From positions 13,082,001-13,146,000 of the forward strand of contig CM060734.1 in the NCBI GenBank assembly GCA_030704615.1: 64,000 bases of DNA, given 5' to 3'. This document shows positions 44,136-55,663 of this stretch, piece after piece; position 1 is the stretch's first letter; every line of letters starts with the position of its first letter. Source of the stretch: Takakia lepidozioides. Taxonomy: Eukaryota; Streptophyta; Takakiopsida; Takakiales; Takakiaceae. The notes under the pieces were generated by a model. That model was not told where the DNA came from. It did not search any database and worked only from the letters and a program-made list of their open reading frames with translations. The position numbers were made by a program, and so were the translations under genes.

Positions 44136-44800
44136 TAAACTTGGTTGTCATAGCGTTGAGCTATGCAACACTGACCGCCTCTCTACTCATTGCAAACCTG
44201 CAACCTGTTCGCCTTTGCACTCTATCCGCTTTGGATAGGCTCATGCACGGATCCCAGCACTCTAGGCTGAACCGTTTCTCATGATCTGAAAACACAAGTG
44301 CTACAACTAACTCGCACCTGGCACTCACAGACTCAAGCTCATCTTTCTCGAGTGATAAACAAGAAGGATACAAGCACACAAGCTCTCTCAAGTTCACACA
44401 CTTGCACATGAAAACATCACTCATATATTAAGTCAAGCCAAGTACACCCCACGCCATGGGGAATCCACGCTACGGCGCCATAGCTAGACGCGGTGAGGCT
44501 CAACTCGAGAAAGATGAGCCCACCGCGATATGCCGTGAAGATAACAACGCCAGGTGCCCAAACATATATTGGCCCCTGGATTGACACTTGGATCAATCCC
44601 AAATGTCAATATATCAAAACTAATTATTTTCTAGCTAGTTTCACACTAGTGGTAAAATAACTTGACAAGACTGACTCCAACTTGGAGCGGATTGGCAGAC
44701 CCTCCAGCACCCTCCATCCTCGACTCCAACCTTAGAGTGGACTGGCATACCATTTGACAAAATATATATTTAGTAACACATAATTATTGCCATAATACAT
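44136..44800. other. Intergenic, nothing recognised
   Basis: Contains a loose duplication of GACTCCAACTTGGAGCGGATTGGCA and CGACTCCAACCTTAGAGTGG (about 44668 and 44723). No coding evidence. Confidence 0.4.
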
Positions 44801-44806
44801 CCTAAC

Positions 44807-44872
44807 AAGATTTGAACACCAAACCTCATGCTTATAATTCATTGCTCTTTACCACCACACTACCCACCACTT
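44807..44872 (-). mobile_element. tRNA-derived SINE-like head
   Basis: Minus strand reads GGGTAGTGTGGTGGTAAAGA and, ~45 bp on, GGTTTGGTGTTCAAATCTTG. These resemble RNA polymerase III A-box and B-box promoter elements at tRNA-like spacing. The arms do not fold into a full tRNA, so a SINE head is more likely than a functional tRNA gene. Confidence 0.35.
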
Positions 44873-45129
44873 TCTACAGACCTTTCAAATAACTAATCTT
44901 TTATGTGCATATTTATGTGTTTTGTGGGCCCAAGCAAATTGGCTTGCCGGGTAGACCTCATCAGCAGACTGGGATTGGCTAGGTCCGGGTAAGGGCGCTC
45001 CGCGACCCCCTCTACCACACACGCGGGCCCGCCGCACCCACACGTGCGGGCATTGAAGACACTATTATCTTTCAATGAGAAGTGGCTTGTAACTACACTT
45101 GATAATTGCACTCTGAGAATCATATCTGA

Positions 45130-46260
45130 CCAAAACGTTCTTGAAATCAGATGCCCGCAGCTTCGATCATGGGTTCAAAGTTAAAACCCATGAGCGAGCC
45201 TATGTGTCCAAAGCTTTTTTCTTAATTTTTCGAAAGCTTCAAAGTAGGTAAGTTATGGTTGTTTTCTTCAGAACTTGTCATTCATGAGTGTATGGCATTT
45301 GAGGGCTTAAATTTTTCCCCGGCCTTGGAGTCTTTTTCCAAAAAGAAGAAAAAAGATGAAAAGGTCATATGCTAATTTTGGGCAGTGTGGTGGCACCATA
45401 CCCACCTCCCAAAGACAAGGCCCTGAATGAGTGAAGATTATCAGCAACCACAACTCCCAAGGACCATGAAAAAGTCGTGTAACATCCAACTTGTCCGCGC
45501 TCCAGTCCTTTCAGTAAGAGGTAAAGACCTCGCCCTTGGACTTTCCTGGATGTCCACAGGGCGAAAATCCAGGAAAGTCATGGGGCGAGGGCTTTACCTT
45601 TTGTAAAAAATGAAGCTGCCCGTTTTCGAGACTGCCCGTTTCTCCTCTGCGTTGCCACTAGGGTTTCATTGTCACGTCATTGTAGCTCGCTGCCTAAGTT
45701 TGAAAATCGTCTGCCCAAAATAGATCCATAAAGTATGGGGGGACAGATTCCATAATCTGGGATTACAGCCCCCGTCCCGGGCAAAACCTGTAATCACACG
45801 TGCGACAAAATTCCATGGCATTCCCGCAGGAAGCCCTAATTTAAACAAAGCCCAAAAATCTGAAGGTTTTTACGGGACTTGGGTAAGCTGGTAAGCAATT
45901 TTAAAAGAGAGAGAGATTGTAAGTAGAACTCTTCCTTCCGACAAACCTGATGAACACCTAGTAGTAAAAGTACGAGAATGACTTAGTGAATTACGAGAGC
46001 GGGCCAAGTTGACTCAAGCCTCACACTGCGGGCTGTGGGCCCTCCTTCCCCAAGTGTCTTTGCAAATTAAAACAAAGACAGAGCCTGGGATCCATTTTGG
46101 ATTCCATATTCGCATTGCTGGACTGTAAAGCCTCAGAATTTTGTGTGGCCTCGTCGTACTGAGGCCGCAGGGTGCAGAGGGGACAGGACCTGACAGCGGC
46201 CCCGCTACATTAAAGGATCCCTATTCCCCTGTTTCTCTTATATACTGAAAAAACGTCCAA
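45130..46260. other. Intergenic, nothing recognised
   Basis: Includes an inverted pair around 45535-45595 (AAAGACCTCGCCC / GGGCGAGGGCTTT and TCCTGGAT / ATCCAGGA arms) able to form a long imperfect hairpin. No open frame of interest. Confidence 0.4.
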
Positions 46261-46277
46261 TCGTTGGTACGGTGGAG

Positions 46278-46545
46278 GTTGTGGTCTGGTGGTAGGTCGA
46301 TGGCGATGTGGCGATGCAGGTCTCGGGTTTCATTCCTTGAACGTAGTTCCGGTGGTTGGCGCTTACTGTATCTACTCTACGGAGGTGGTATGCAACTACT
46401 CTCATGCAGGTAGTTCAGCTTGGTTTTGCAGCTACCTTTATGTAGAAAATCCTAAAACTACCTGCATGGAGGTAGTTGTAAAATTCATATGCCAAAAAAA
46501 TTCTAAGTCCTTCACGCATGAAGGTAGTTTGCTCCTATATTAATG
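46278..46545 (+). mobile_element. Second SINE-like head with GGTAGTT repeats
   Basis: GTGGTCTGGTGGTAGG (about 46281) and GGGTTTCATTCC (46325) are spaced like A and B boxes. Downstream are ACTCTCATGCAGGTAGTT, CTACCTGCATGGAGGTAGTT and CGCATGAAGGTAGTTT, a motif in both orientations. Assignment is tentative. Confidence 0.3.
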
Positions 46546-48025
46546 AGACGGCCTGACGGTCGTCTGACAAGCCTCATAACGACGAGGTCACACAAAATTC
46601 TGAGCCGACAGTAAACGTAGTGTGCGGAAGAAGGGCCCAAGAGGTTGACAGTGTGCTTGACACACCGGTTGTTCTTGAGCACGAAAAAGAAAATCTGGAG
46701 TGGGTCAGAGGCGGTGTCACCCAAGCGTCCCCTTTGTCTGGTCGCACATGTGATCCCGAAAGAAGCACTTTTCCACTGTTCTAGCGGGGCTACAGCCCAC
46801 TCTTTGCGTTTTATTCCCAAGTTGGAATTGGAGTGAAATTGTTTCGGGTGCGAGGGTTTTGTCAAGGTGAGAAAATGTCGATGCCCACATGGGTTTTTCT
46901 TGTTTAATGCGCAGTCCCGTTTATCTGTTGTCAGCTGTTCGTTTGGTAGATATTGAGTGTGGGGATGATTTCGCCAAACCTAGCTTTTGGAAGACCAATT
47001 TGCAGCCTGGAATTCTGAAACTGAGCCCTGCACGATCATGTTTCTTCATGTTTCTTTACTGTCTGCATAGGGAGTGACGGTTTTGTTCTGTCTGAAGGAG
47101 AACGTAGGCTTGCTTTCGATTGTATGTTAACTCTGAGGGCGGATGCCGACTTTGAATGGAGCAATTGGTGGATTTGCGGATTGTTCGATGAGCGTGGAAA
47201 TGCCTCCAGGGAAGTACACAAAGGATTTTTCCTTGGGCCCTGTGGGCCACAGAAACTGTATAGTAGTATACTACTTTGGTAGAAGACTGCTGTGATTGTT
47301 GATTGAAGGAATTTTGAGTGTCTGTATTGAACCTGTTTGGTTTCTCTTGCTGCCATGTTAGTGCCTTCAAGAATTTACATTTTACTGTCCTCTGATTCCA
47401 TCAGCTTGCCTGCACATGGAATTCCTTAAGCAAACTGCGTTCCAGTATTCATGTTGGATATTCGTTATTTAACCCATTGTCGAAGCCTATATTCTCTAGT
47501 TCGATGACATTTCTCCCTTCAAACGAATTTTGCATTGCAGGAGTACTGCCTTGGTGACACTGGCTTGCCTTTCAGGGTAGATAACGTGTAGAGTTTGGAG
47601 GAGGTACATATAGTTTTGGTTCATGTGGTCTGGTCAGCTGCACGAGAGGAAGGCTTGCTAGCTGGAATTATTTTGTCTCATTTGTTGGGCTACTATTCAA
47701 CTTAAGTGTGTCATGTGTTTGTGCAGCTGATTTGCGGGGATGGCAGGTGGCCTGCGGCTCTCCCTCACGCTACCTCCCACCACATCTTATCCAGGTGTGG
47801 CACCCCCTTAGTTTTTGTGCTTTCTGGTGTGCCTTACTCATATTTTCACTTTTTTTGTGTACCTCATGGCCTAGGTGGTGGGTTCACCACCCCGTATCCC
47901 ATGCAAAACAAACAATGCGTCCTCTTCAAAGTTTGTCACATTCATTGTCATTGTGTCTGTAGTCGAAGTTTATTGAATGCAGATCAGAGCTCCCATAGCG
48001 TACCTGGGTCTCCTGGTTTTGCAGG
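46546..48025 (+). other. Upstream region of CLPS1, possible 5' UTR exons
   Basis: No recognised coding sequence. A CAG acceptor (48022-48024) directly precedes the CLPS1 start codon, which suggests a spliced 5' UTR whose first exon lies somewhere upstream. I cannot locate the promoter; no clear TATA box at a meaningful distance is evident. Confidence 0.4.
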
Positions 48026-49083
48026 ATGGACCTTGCAATACACATGTTTTCAGTCTTTCCATTACTGGATGGCTTGGCAGGGTTGAACAAGGTTCAAAGT
48101 CTGCAGAGGAAGGGGCGGGGGCGGGGTGGCTACTTGATATGTGCAGCAACACTCCCGGGCAAGTCCAGTGGTGGTGTTCTTGACAGACCCACGATTGAGA
48201 AGGCCACTCCAGGTCGAGAAAGTGAATTTGATGTAAGGTATGTTTCCAGTCCCCACCTCACCATCTGCAGAGTACACTGGCTATCTGGGAAAAATCCCAA
48301 TTTATGAGTTATTAACTATGTCTGAAAATCATGCCCATGTGTAGACATTTTTATGTGTAAATGTCAATCCCTGTTTCTGAAATGTGGAAAAGCAAAAGAC
48401 AGGGTTTAAAACCCTGTTGGACCGCTTTTACATGTACACAAACTGCATAAAACCCCTGAGGCACTGGGTCCTGTATGTAATTCTATTTGATTTATGATCT
48501 CTGAGTGTGCTGAGAGATAATAAACATTCTGAAAAGAGACCGGATTAGCATGTGTGAATGATAAGAGAGAAAGCATCTACAACCTGAAAGGGCAGCAGTA
48601 ATAGTTGTGCAGGTTTTATTGGACTGTGTGCTGAGTTTATCGTGATGATAGGGACCCAAAAGAGGCAATATTTAGCTGTCGACCATAAAGCCCTACAGTC
48701 TTCACAATGGTTGGAGCGAGTTAAAGTCACTTCTGTTATGTTTGGTTGCGAATTATCATTCTGGTGTATGTCACGCCACCTGAGACGGTTTGGAATAAGG
48801 CTGAACATAGGTGAGAGGGTGCAGAAAAGTTCGGAAGGTTGCACCACCATACCGTGTGATGCTGCACAACGATAACTATAACAAGCGGGAGTATGTGGTC
48901 CAAGTGCTGATGAAGGTAATTCCAGGCATGACAGTTGACATTGCAGTCAACGTAATGCAGGAAGCACATGTGAATGGGATGGCGATTGTCATTGTCTGTG
49001 CGCAAAATGATGCCGAGGAACACTGCTTGCAATTGCGCAGCAATGGCCTTCTTAGTTCCATTGAACCAGCCAGTGGTTGCTAG
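48026..49083 (+). CDS. CLPS1: CLPS1, chloroplast Clp protease adaptor (N-recognin)
   Basis: Two coding exons, 48026-48237 and 48825-49083, join in phase (GTATGT donor, GTGCAG acceptor) to give 156 residues, the usual plant CLPS1 length. Residues ~1-50 (MDLAIHMFSVFPLLDGLAGL, then Arg/Lys/Gly-rich) look like a chloroplast transit peptide. The plant-specific lead PTIEKATPGRESEFDVR precedes the ClpS fold: PPYRVMLHNDNYNKREYVVQ, VLMKVIPGMTVDIAVNVMQE, AHVNGMAIVIVCAQNDAEEH and a C-terminal GLLSSIEPASGC. The Asn-Asp pair (HND) and His of EAH, which grip the substrate N-terminal amino group in bacterial ClpS, are present. The protein delivers substrates to the stromal ClpC-ClpP protease. It is the only intact ordinary gene in the window, and the TAG stop shows standard stop use. 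ATG 48026 was chosen for its family-like start. Confidence 0.95.
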
Positions 49084-49436
49084 TCAAATTGCCAGCCTTG
49101 GGTCCTGCAAGTGCAGTGTACAGAGATCCCTGTTGGTGGTAAATCTTTTGACTGCATCTTGCACATAATGATATGAGGCTCACAGCAGCAGCCCTTTCCA
49201 GAGAACTGTATGCCTTAGGAGAGGCTGTTGCAGAATCATTTTGAACCTTATAGAAGAGGCAAGATTGCACCAGTATCTTAAGAGGTCAGTAATACTGTAC
49301 ATGAATTGTTCAGAGTTTATGCCCAGGTACATTACCTGCTTTTAGCTCCAAAGAGATGGAATTGCTCAAAACCAATTACCATATAGGTAAGGCACTGATC
49401 TTGAAGATCAGCCAGGGATCAGCCTACTACGTTCAG
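49084..49436. other. 3' flank of CLPS1
   Basis: Likely 3' UTR and intergenic DNA. No canonical AATAAA near the stop; plants often lack it. No other gene. Confidence 0.5.
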
Positions 49437-49440
49437 CAGT

Positions 49441-49605
49441 ACTGTCGTCATCCATGCTTGAATGGGCATCTGGGGTTGGCGTGGTACAGAGGCAGTCACA
49501 TGATCACGGTTTCCGTTGTGAATGCAATCTCAGGGTGTACTGTTGTCATCCATGCTGGAATGGGCATCTGGGGTTGGCATGGGACAGAGGCAGTCACATG
49601 ATCAC
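49441..49605 (+). repeat. 67-bp direct duplication, ~98 bp apart
   Basis: ACTGT(C/T)GTCATCCATGCT through GGCAGTCACATGATCAC occurs at 49441-49507 and 49539-49605 with three to four differences, separated by 31 unique bases. Confidence 0.9.
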
Positions 49606-50600
49606 AAAACCTCATAGTTGCCCTTTGTATGTGCAATCCTAAATGAATGCAGCTTTGAGGCAAGGATGATTTATGCACGCAACCCATTTCTTGTCTAACA
49701 GACAATGTGTGCCTAAGTAGGTGCTAGGCATGTGGCAAAGATTTCTATTGTATACTCCACTGGAACAGCTTTTATCAAACTATTTACTATCATTTACTAT
49801 CATAAGTCTACATATTGCCTTGAGCTTGTAACTTTAATTGTTCTTCAAGAAAAAGTTTGCAGAACTGTCCACTATAAGTGACTCCCCAGTAGTAAGCATT
49901 GCATGTGCTGCAAGGATTGAGAAGTTTCAGCCAGCAACTGAAGTAGTTGATTGTTATAGAATCTATTTTGTCCATGACACTGTAAAATGAGTATGGAAAT
50001 ATTCTTGGCCACATTTCTACAACAGCTCAGGCTAGCTTTCTGTTGGGACACAGCTAGTGAGAGGATGTGGACACAGATCCCACATGTCATTCTGTTACCC
50101 TATCTCATCTCAGTTGTGGGAACATGGAGAATGCAAGCCAAGATGAGCGAGACTGCAATTTTCCACGAGGATGTAGAAAATGTACTCGGGCGCACTTTGG
50201 GATTTATGCCAGAATTTTGCAGAAATGTGTGATGCAAGATATTTTCCGGAGCAACCGCCGGAATAGTGTATTCACAAGGGCAACAATGACGGCCCTGACT
50301 AAACACTAAACAATTTTTTACTGTCCTTCCTTACAATGGGAGGAGACTGCGTGCAGGCCGGAACTCATTTACAAATAAAATCTGCATATCATGAGCTACC
50401 TGAAATGATGATGAAACCCTGTAAGACTTTATTTACAACATGTACAATGGGTGAACATACATAGGATGAGAAGTTCCCAAAAAGGGGGGGCGGGGAGGAA
50501 CAAGAAACAAGAGAAGAAAACAAACAGCTATAGTAAGCTACTCAGCTAGAGAAGAAAACAGAAGCTATAGTAAGCTACTCAACCAGAGACGAAAACAAAA
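49606..50600. other. Intergenic, ending in a GAAAACA..GCTATAGTAAGCTACTCA repeat
   Basis: At 50515-50620 three units of ~38 bp each contain AGCTATAGTAA(G/A)CTACTCA and (AG)AGA(A/C)GAAAACA. They directly follow the stop codon of the minus-strand LINE fragment, so they probably belong to its 3' UTR. Nothing else recognised. Confidence 0.55.
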
Positions 50601-50615
50601 GCTATAGTAAACTAC

Positions 50616-51272
50616 TCAAGCAGAGCGACCCTCCCAGCCAACAGCCTGGAGGAGATCAAGCAAGGAGATAGGCAAAGTGTCAGGCATAGGCGGAAGATGA
50701 GATGACGCGGAGCTAGCCACATCAGCTCGATGCAAAATAGATATGGCTTGTGCTCTCTGCAAAGCAACTGAAACACGCTGTCGATAGTAGGCGACAAGGA
50801 CGGAGGCATGCGGGATGCCAGTGGACCCGCTCTTGGTTGCATGATGTGCATATGTCCGCAGGAAATCGTCGAAGTGCCGGTGCAATGAGCCAAATATCTC
50901 GACCGCCAGCGGAAGAAATCTGTCGGTGGGGTGACGATCGCTGTAGTCGCGCTCCTTGGCCTGAGCTGCTACAGTGGCTGTCGTGCCTGGTGTGGTAGCT
51001 GTGCGAGATAGCAGATCCATTCGAGTGGGGTCGGCGAAAACGACATCCGCTAGGGTACGCAAACCTCTAGATAGGACGATGTCAACACGGCGGCGTGTAG
51101 AGTGGGACGTGAGCGTGGGTCGTAGATGTGGTTGCTCACGCAGTACATGATACCCTGCCTCCCGAGCAATAGATGCCACCGCATCGCAAACCATATCATG
51201 AGACACAGTTCCACGCTTCCTACTTTGCGTTCTCTTCAATTCATGCCCTACAGTGCCCACACATATCACCAC
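50616..51272 (-). pseudogene. LINE (non-LTR retrotransposon) ORF2 C-terminal end
   Basis: The minus strand reads HDMVCDAVASIAREAGYHVL, RRVDIVLSRGLRTLADVVFA with DPTRMDLL, then KERDYSDRHPTDRFLPLAVE with IFGSLHRHFDDFL. This is the nuclease-like tail found after RT in many plant and algal LINE polyproteins (D-I-V ... D-V-V-F-A-D-P ... F-P-L-A-V-E-F/I-G). The frame is open for ~218 codons and ends at 50616 before the small 3' repeat. No RT lies upstream, which fits the 5' truncation typical of LINE insertions. The LINE endonuclease part at 59.5-60.6 kb is on the same strand and could be the separated 5' half of this or a sister copy. Confidence 0.75.
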
Positions 51273-54200
51273 TAAAAGACTCTACTCAGTACTCAAGCAC
51301 TCGATCTTATTTGCCCGACTCACCCTCAAAATCCGCCCAACACCTCAGATCCTTGGCTCAACCCCTCCCCCCCTATATAGGTCCCAGCCGTTGTCCAAGA
51401 CCTTCTGCCCTACCATAACCCACCCCACTCCCACTGCAGATCCCCACACCACATATTTCACACCCTACTGTAGCACACTGAACCTTCTCAGCCTGCCTAA
51501 GCTCTCGATACCAGCGTTGCTTCCCTATTGGCACCTTGTTACACATACAGCCTCTCTGCTCATGCCCGCCGACTCTGCAAACTGCACCCACGACCACAGT
51601 ATTCTATTAAATAAGTCCCTCAAATGCCACACTTCATGCACTGCCCCCGCCCTGCTTGATTACACAGCCACTCTGCCACCTCCCCCATCTCTTTTATACT
51701 ACATCTCTCCCTGAATTCGCCCCAATACCCAGTTCACTTCCCCCTGTCCAGCTTCTGAGTACCAGCCATCCCCCATCTCAGCCCTGCCAGTTCTCACCCT
51801 CTGCCGAGCCATCCATCCTCACCAGCCTGGTGCTCCCATCAGCGCGCCCCCCCCCCTCACTTTCCTAGAGCACCAGAACTCTGACATGCATCAGCCTCTA
51901 CCCCTGGCCTTTTCGTACCCCACAGTTCATTACCTCCCAGACATGCCACCCCCCCCTTACTCTTTACAATACCCAGCATCATAAAACAACCCTTCAATAC
52001 CAGCCTATCTCTCCTCTCCCTCTCCTGCCAATGTGCCTGATCCCTCCCTCCCCCCTTGTCACCTGGCCCCACAACTCTGCCTCTGATCTATGGCCTGCTC
52101 CTGCTCACCACACTTGGTTCCCCAATTTATATTCCGCTGGCTTTTTCTCCCAGTATGTGCCCTTTACCTACTCTTCCCAATTTCATGTTGCCTCACTTTG
52201 CATATTCCCATAATAGGCCTTACAATGCCCTCACTGTATGCCCCATGTTCTAACTCCCCTCTCTCTTTTACAGGATGCGTACCAAATCTCCACTCCACAC
52301 ATTACATATGTCCCACATATGTTCATGTTCTTCATAGTCAGCACCACCTCTTTTTACAACTTGGTGAGCCCTTTGGCTTAAGGGAAGATCTCTCTCTTCC
52401 CCTGATTCACTTTCCTACTCTAACAATTCTCTCTCGCAGGCTTGCCCACTATCACCACCTGCTCAACCCTGTCACATCCAATCAGTACCGCCTCGTATTC
52501 ATACCCAGGAGCCCAAAGATGTCCCAACTATCTCACCCTCTCCTGCTGCCAAAGCATTCTGCTATTCCACCTTACCCCACTGCCCCAAAACACTGCCATT
52601 GGCATCCTCTATGGCCTCAGCTCAATCCCCGGTTCCTTCACTCTATGTACTCAGCCAGTAACCTCCCTTACCCATTCCACCCAATTCACCCCTCCCCACA
52701 CACAGGTGAGTGCCACGGCCTATCTCTTCTCACCCCCCTTGCCCATCTGCTGCCCCAACCTCAGGTCCCCTTCTTCCTACCATGCTTTCGAGCTTCCCTT
52801 CAACAACTATCTGTCCAACCCAACACCCACCCAGCTACCCACAAGCCAACTAACCTTAATCTTGTCTGCCTAGACTCCGCTAGACCCCTTTTGAGCAACC
52901 CCTCTTCCAAGTCTACTCCCCCCCCCCTCTCTGGGGCTGCCACATTCATGATAGCCACCACCCTAACAGTCTACCCCCCTCTTTACAATCTTGCCACAAT
53001 GCCCGTACCCCTCTTAGCACATACAATATGATCTCACTCTACACTGCATCTCGTTCTAACCCTTACTTCCTGATTGCAGGCTATCCATACAACACTTACC
53101 GCACAGCACACCCACACTTCCCCCTATGGGGCTCTCTCACACAATGGTCCTCTATATTCCACTCAGTCAGTTACATATGCCCCGGATATGTCCATTCAAA
53201 TAATTTGCAAAAAGCTTCCACACCCCTACCAATTACACACATATGTTCTGCATATGTACACTTATCACACCAGATCTGGCACCACAATCTCTCACCACAT
53301 AACTCTTGCGGCACCCTGCCATGTCATCCCACAAAGCCCTCTACCCATTCCGAATTCCATCTCTCCAGCAATTGCATATCATATGCCTACCCACCACTCA
53401 CAAGGGCCCTCGTTGCCTCACCATTTCATCCCTACCCCCTGCCCCCTCCCATCATCCGTGTCACCCCACCTCCCTTGCCCAGATTTGACCCATATGCCAT
53501 GCCAAGCCCTGAAAGTGATTACCTGTTATCTCACCAGCCGGCCACCACAACCCAATCCCGCATTCCCAACCCAAGACCCAATCAATTCTACTCCTACTTA
53601 ACACCCTACCACATGCAATACTCAGTATGCCTATACATATGCCCAAGCCCACACACTATACAACACATAAGAAACATACCCTGCTACCAATTTTCTCCCA
53701 TCCCACGCTGCTTGACCAACAGAATTCCCACTGTCTAAACAAATATCACTGGGCCCTGCCCACCTCAACTCCATTTACAGCTCCCTACCCCTGCTTGCAC
53801 CCAATATTAACCACCAAGCAACACTTAATGATATACCAGACTGCAGACTGCCAAAATTGCAACCTCTTAATACACAACTCTTCAAGCTGGATTAATTACG
53901 CCCCCCCCCCCCCCCCCCCCCCTCCCTTGTAATCACTACCTCCCACTTATAACCAAATCAACGCCGACTCCCAATCTCGAACCACCACACCCAACCTCAC
54001 CCACAGTACACAGTAAAGAGATGTTTACTGACAAAGGCATGCCACCACCTTGACATGCGTTTACACTTCTTAATACCTCTCCTTACTCCAATACCTCTCA
54101 GCCGCCACCCAGCCACAAAGGGCTAACGGCTCTAATTACTACACCAAGACAACCCTGCCGCCAGGCTACCTCACACTGCTGCCATACTGCCCCCACATAT

Positions 54201-54480
54201 AGGCTACAGCCACACCCCAAGCCAGCCACTTCATCCCCCCCACCACCTTGGCAATTTTGTCTCAACCCGCCCTCTCTGCTCTCAACACACTGCCCATCTC
54301 CCTCTTTTTCACAGCTCCCAACTGTTGGCTTCTCTCTACGTATGTCTCTTTCCAAACATGGTAGTACCCAGAAGAGTACAGGCAGTATCCAAAAGCACCA
54401 TCGTCCCCTCTCTACTATAGTCACCCGCACCAAATGAGCTAGCTCACTCCAGCTCGCGGCACTCCACTCCGCGTCCACAG
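51273..54480. other. 3.2-kb C-rich, G-poor tract
   Basis: The plus strand is dominated by C, A and T with very little G, in phrases such as CACCTCCCCCATCTC, plus scattered CATATG words (52308, 53170, 53238). Long plus-strand frames (52090-53031, 53028-53738, 53074-53601) overlap in different frames and encode only Pro/Thr/Ser/His/Tyr low-complexity sequence, so I do not call them genes. The tract separates the LINE 3' end from a plus-strand ORF at 54.5 kb and might be a long LINE 5' UTR or a relic of strand-biased repeats. Confidence 0.6.
53899..53925 (+). repeat. Poly-C tract
   Basis: Twenty or more consecutive C residues interrupted by one T. Such runs are unstable and error-prone in sequencing, and can form i-motif/G-quadruplex structures. 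Confidence 0.9.
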
Positions 54481-54488
54481 CTAGTCAC

Positions 54489-54905
54489 ATGGATAAGGAT
54501 TATGACATGGACATCCGCTAGGAAGAAGGCATGGATGTCAGCGACATGCACCCCTCCGACGAATTATTCTTTGCAGCAGAGAACGCCTATTCCACACAGA
54601 GCCCTGCGAAGGTCAGCATTGAGCAGACTCCAGCAATTCAAGCCATCACCACCCCGTCATCTACAACAACACCCAGGAAACGGCGCGTCCCACCTCAAAC
54701 TGCAAACACCTCGCCAGTACAGCTCCCAGCTACCACCCCCCACTCCAAGCGGTCAGCTAGCGAATCCAACAGCGAGGCTGGCAGAAGCCCAGCTGACTCC
54801 AAAAAATCCAAAGGCACTGGCACACCAAGCCCCTCAACACATCGTAGCTACCTATTTCTCTCCAACATACAGCAATACTGGATAGGCTACCCCACACTCG
54901 AGCAG
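54489..54905 (+). CDS. Ser/Thr/Pro-rich basic ORF fragment (LINE ORF1-like?)
   Basis: From ATG 54489 (MDKDYDMDIR, then a stop) and again from ATG 54531, the frame reads DVSDMHPSDELFFAAENAYS, TPRKRRVPPQTANTSP and SKRSASESNSEAGRSPADSK. An acidic start followed by a basic, disordered, Ser/Pro-rich region would suit the N-terminus of a LINE ORF1 (Gag-like) protein. The similarity is only compositional. It is cut off at ~54.9 kb by the 5'-truncated Ty3/gypsy element. Confidence 0.3.
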
Positions 54906-54914
54906 CCTGCAAGG

Positions 54915-55663
54915 GACTATTACTTCTTCATGAGTATGATTTTGAAGTTGTTCATAAACCAGGGAGATTACATGTTACAGCAGATCATCTGTCAAGGATT
55001 ACTACAGGAGAACCAGCCACGGGAGTAGAGGATCAACTTCCCGACGCATTTATGTTTGTTGTTCAACCAGAAGCACCAGATGAAGAGACAGATCCTATAG
55101 ACACTTTGGGAATGTTTCAAGGAGACTATGACCTTCCAAATGCGTTTAAACTCATGGATGACACTGATGAAGAAGAGGACTCATCAGATGAAGATGAACC
55201 TCTTGATGAAGGACCTATTATTGAGGAAGAGCCAGATCTAGAAGAAGAAGATGACAAGGAAAGCAAAGAAACAAACAATCAAAATATCAGTATTGGAGCA
55301 TATACAGTTACCAAGGAAGAATCAGAAAACATTCAGAATCAAGATCAAGATGATTGGCAATGGCCAATCAAATACTATCTGAACACAGGGAAATTTCTTG
55401 AAGACTACACCAAAGATGACAGGACGAAGTTTTCAATGAAAAGCAAGCCATACACAGTAATCAAGGGGATTATGTACAAAAGAGGAATTGACTCCATAAT
55501 GAGAAGATGTGTGAACAAAGAGCAAGCCAAAACAGTGATGCAAGAACTACACGAAGGAATTGCAGGAAGACACTTCAGTTCGGACCTGACAGCAAAGAAG
55601 ATATTATTAGCAGGTTATTGGTGGCCTACTGTATTTGGAGACACTTATGAACACTGTCAATAG
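54915..55663 (+). pseudogene. Element 3 RNase H end, acidic spacer and integrase zinc-binding domain
   Basis: The end of RNase H is followed by an expanded acidic linker (about 55140-55270: DDTDEEEDSSDEDEPLDEGP and EEEPDLEEEDDKESKE), then WQWPIKYYLNTGKF and the zinc-binding module ELHEGIAGRHFSS ... GYWWPTVF ... HCQ. The first Cys is followed by TAG (55661-55663) where Ser is expected, then CDVCQR. The His pair lost in element 2 is intact here. The acidic insertion is much longer than in element 2. Confidence 0.85.

Noticed and set aside
45150-45200. tRNA gene around GGTTCAAAGTTAAAACCC
   Set aside because: No acceptor stem or D-arm pairing and no A box at the right distance.
52090-53738. Long plus-strand frames (313 and 236 codons) as protein genes
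   Set aside because: They overlap other frames of similar length, have low-complexity Pro/Thr/His composition and lie in a G-poor tract where stop codons are rare in all plus frames.
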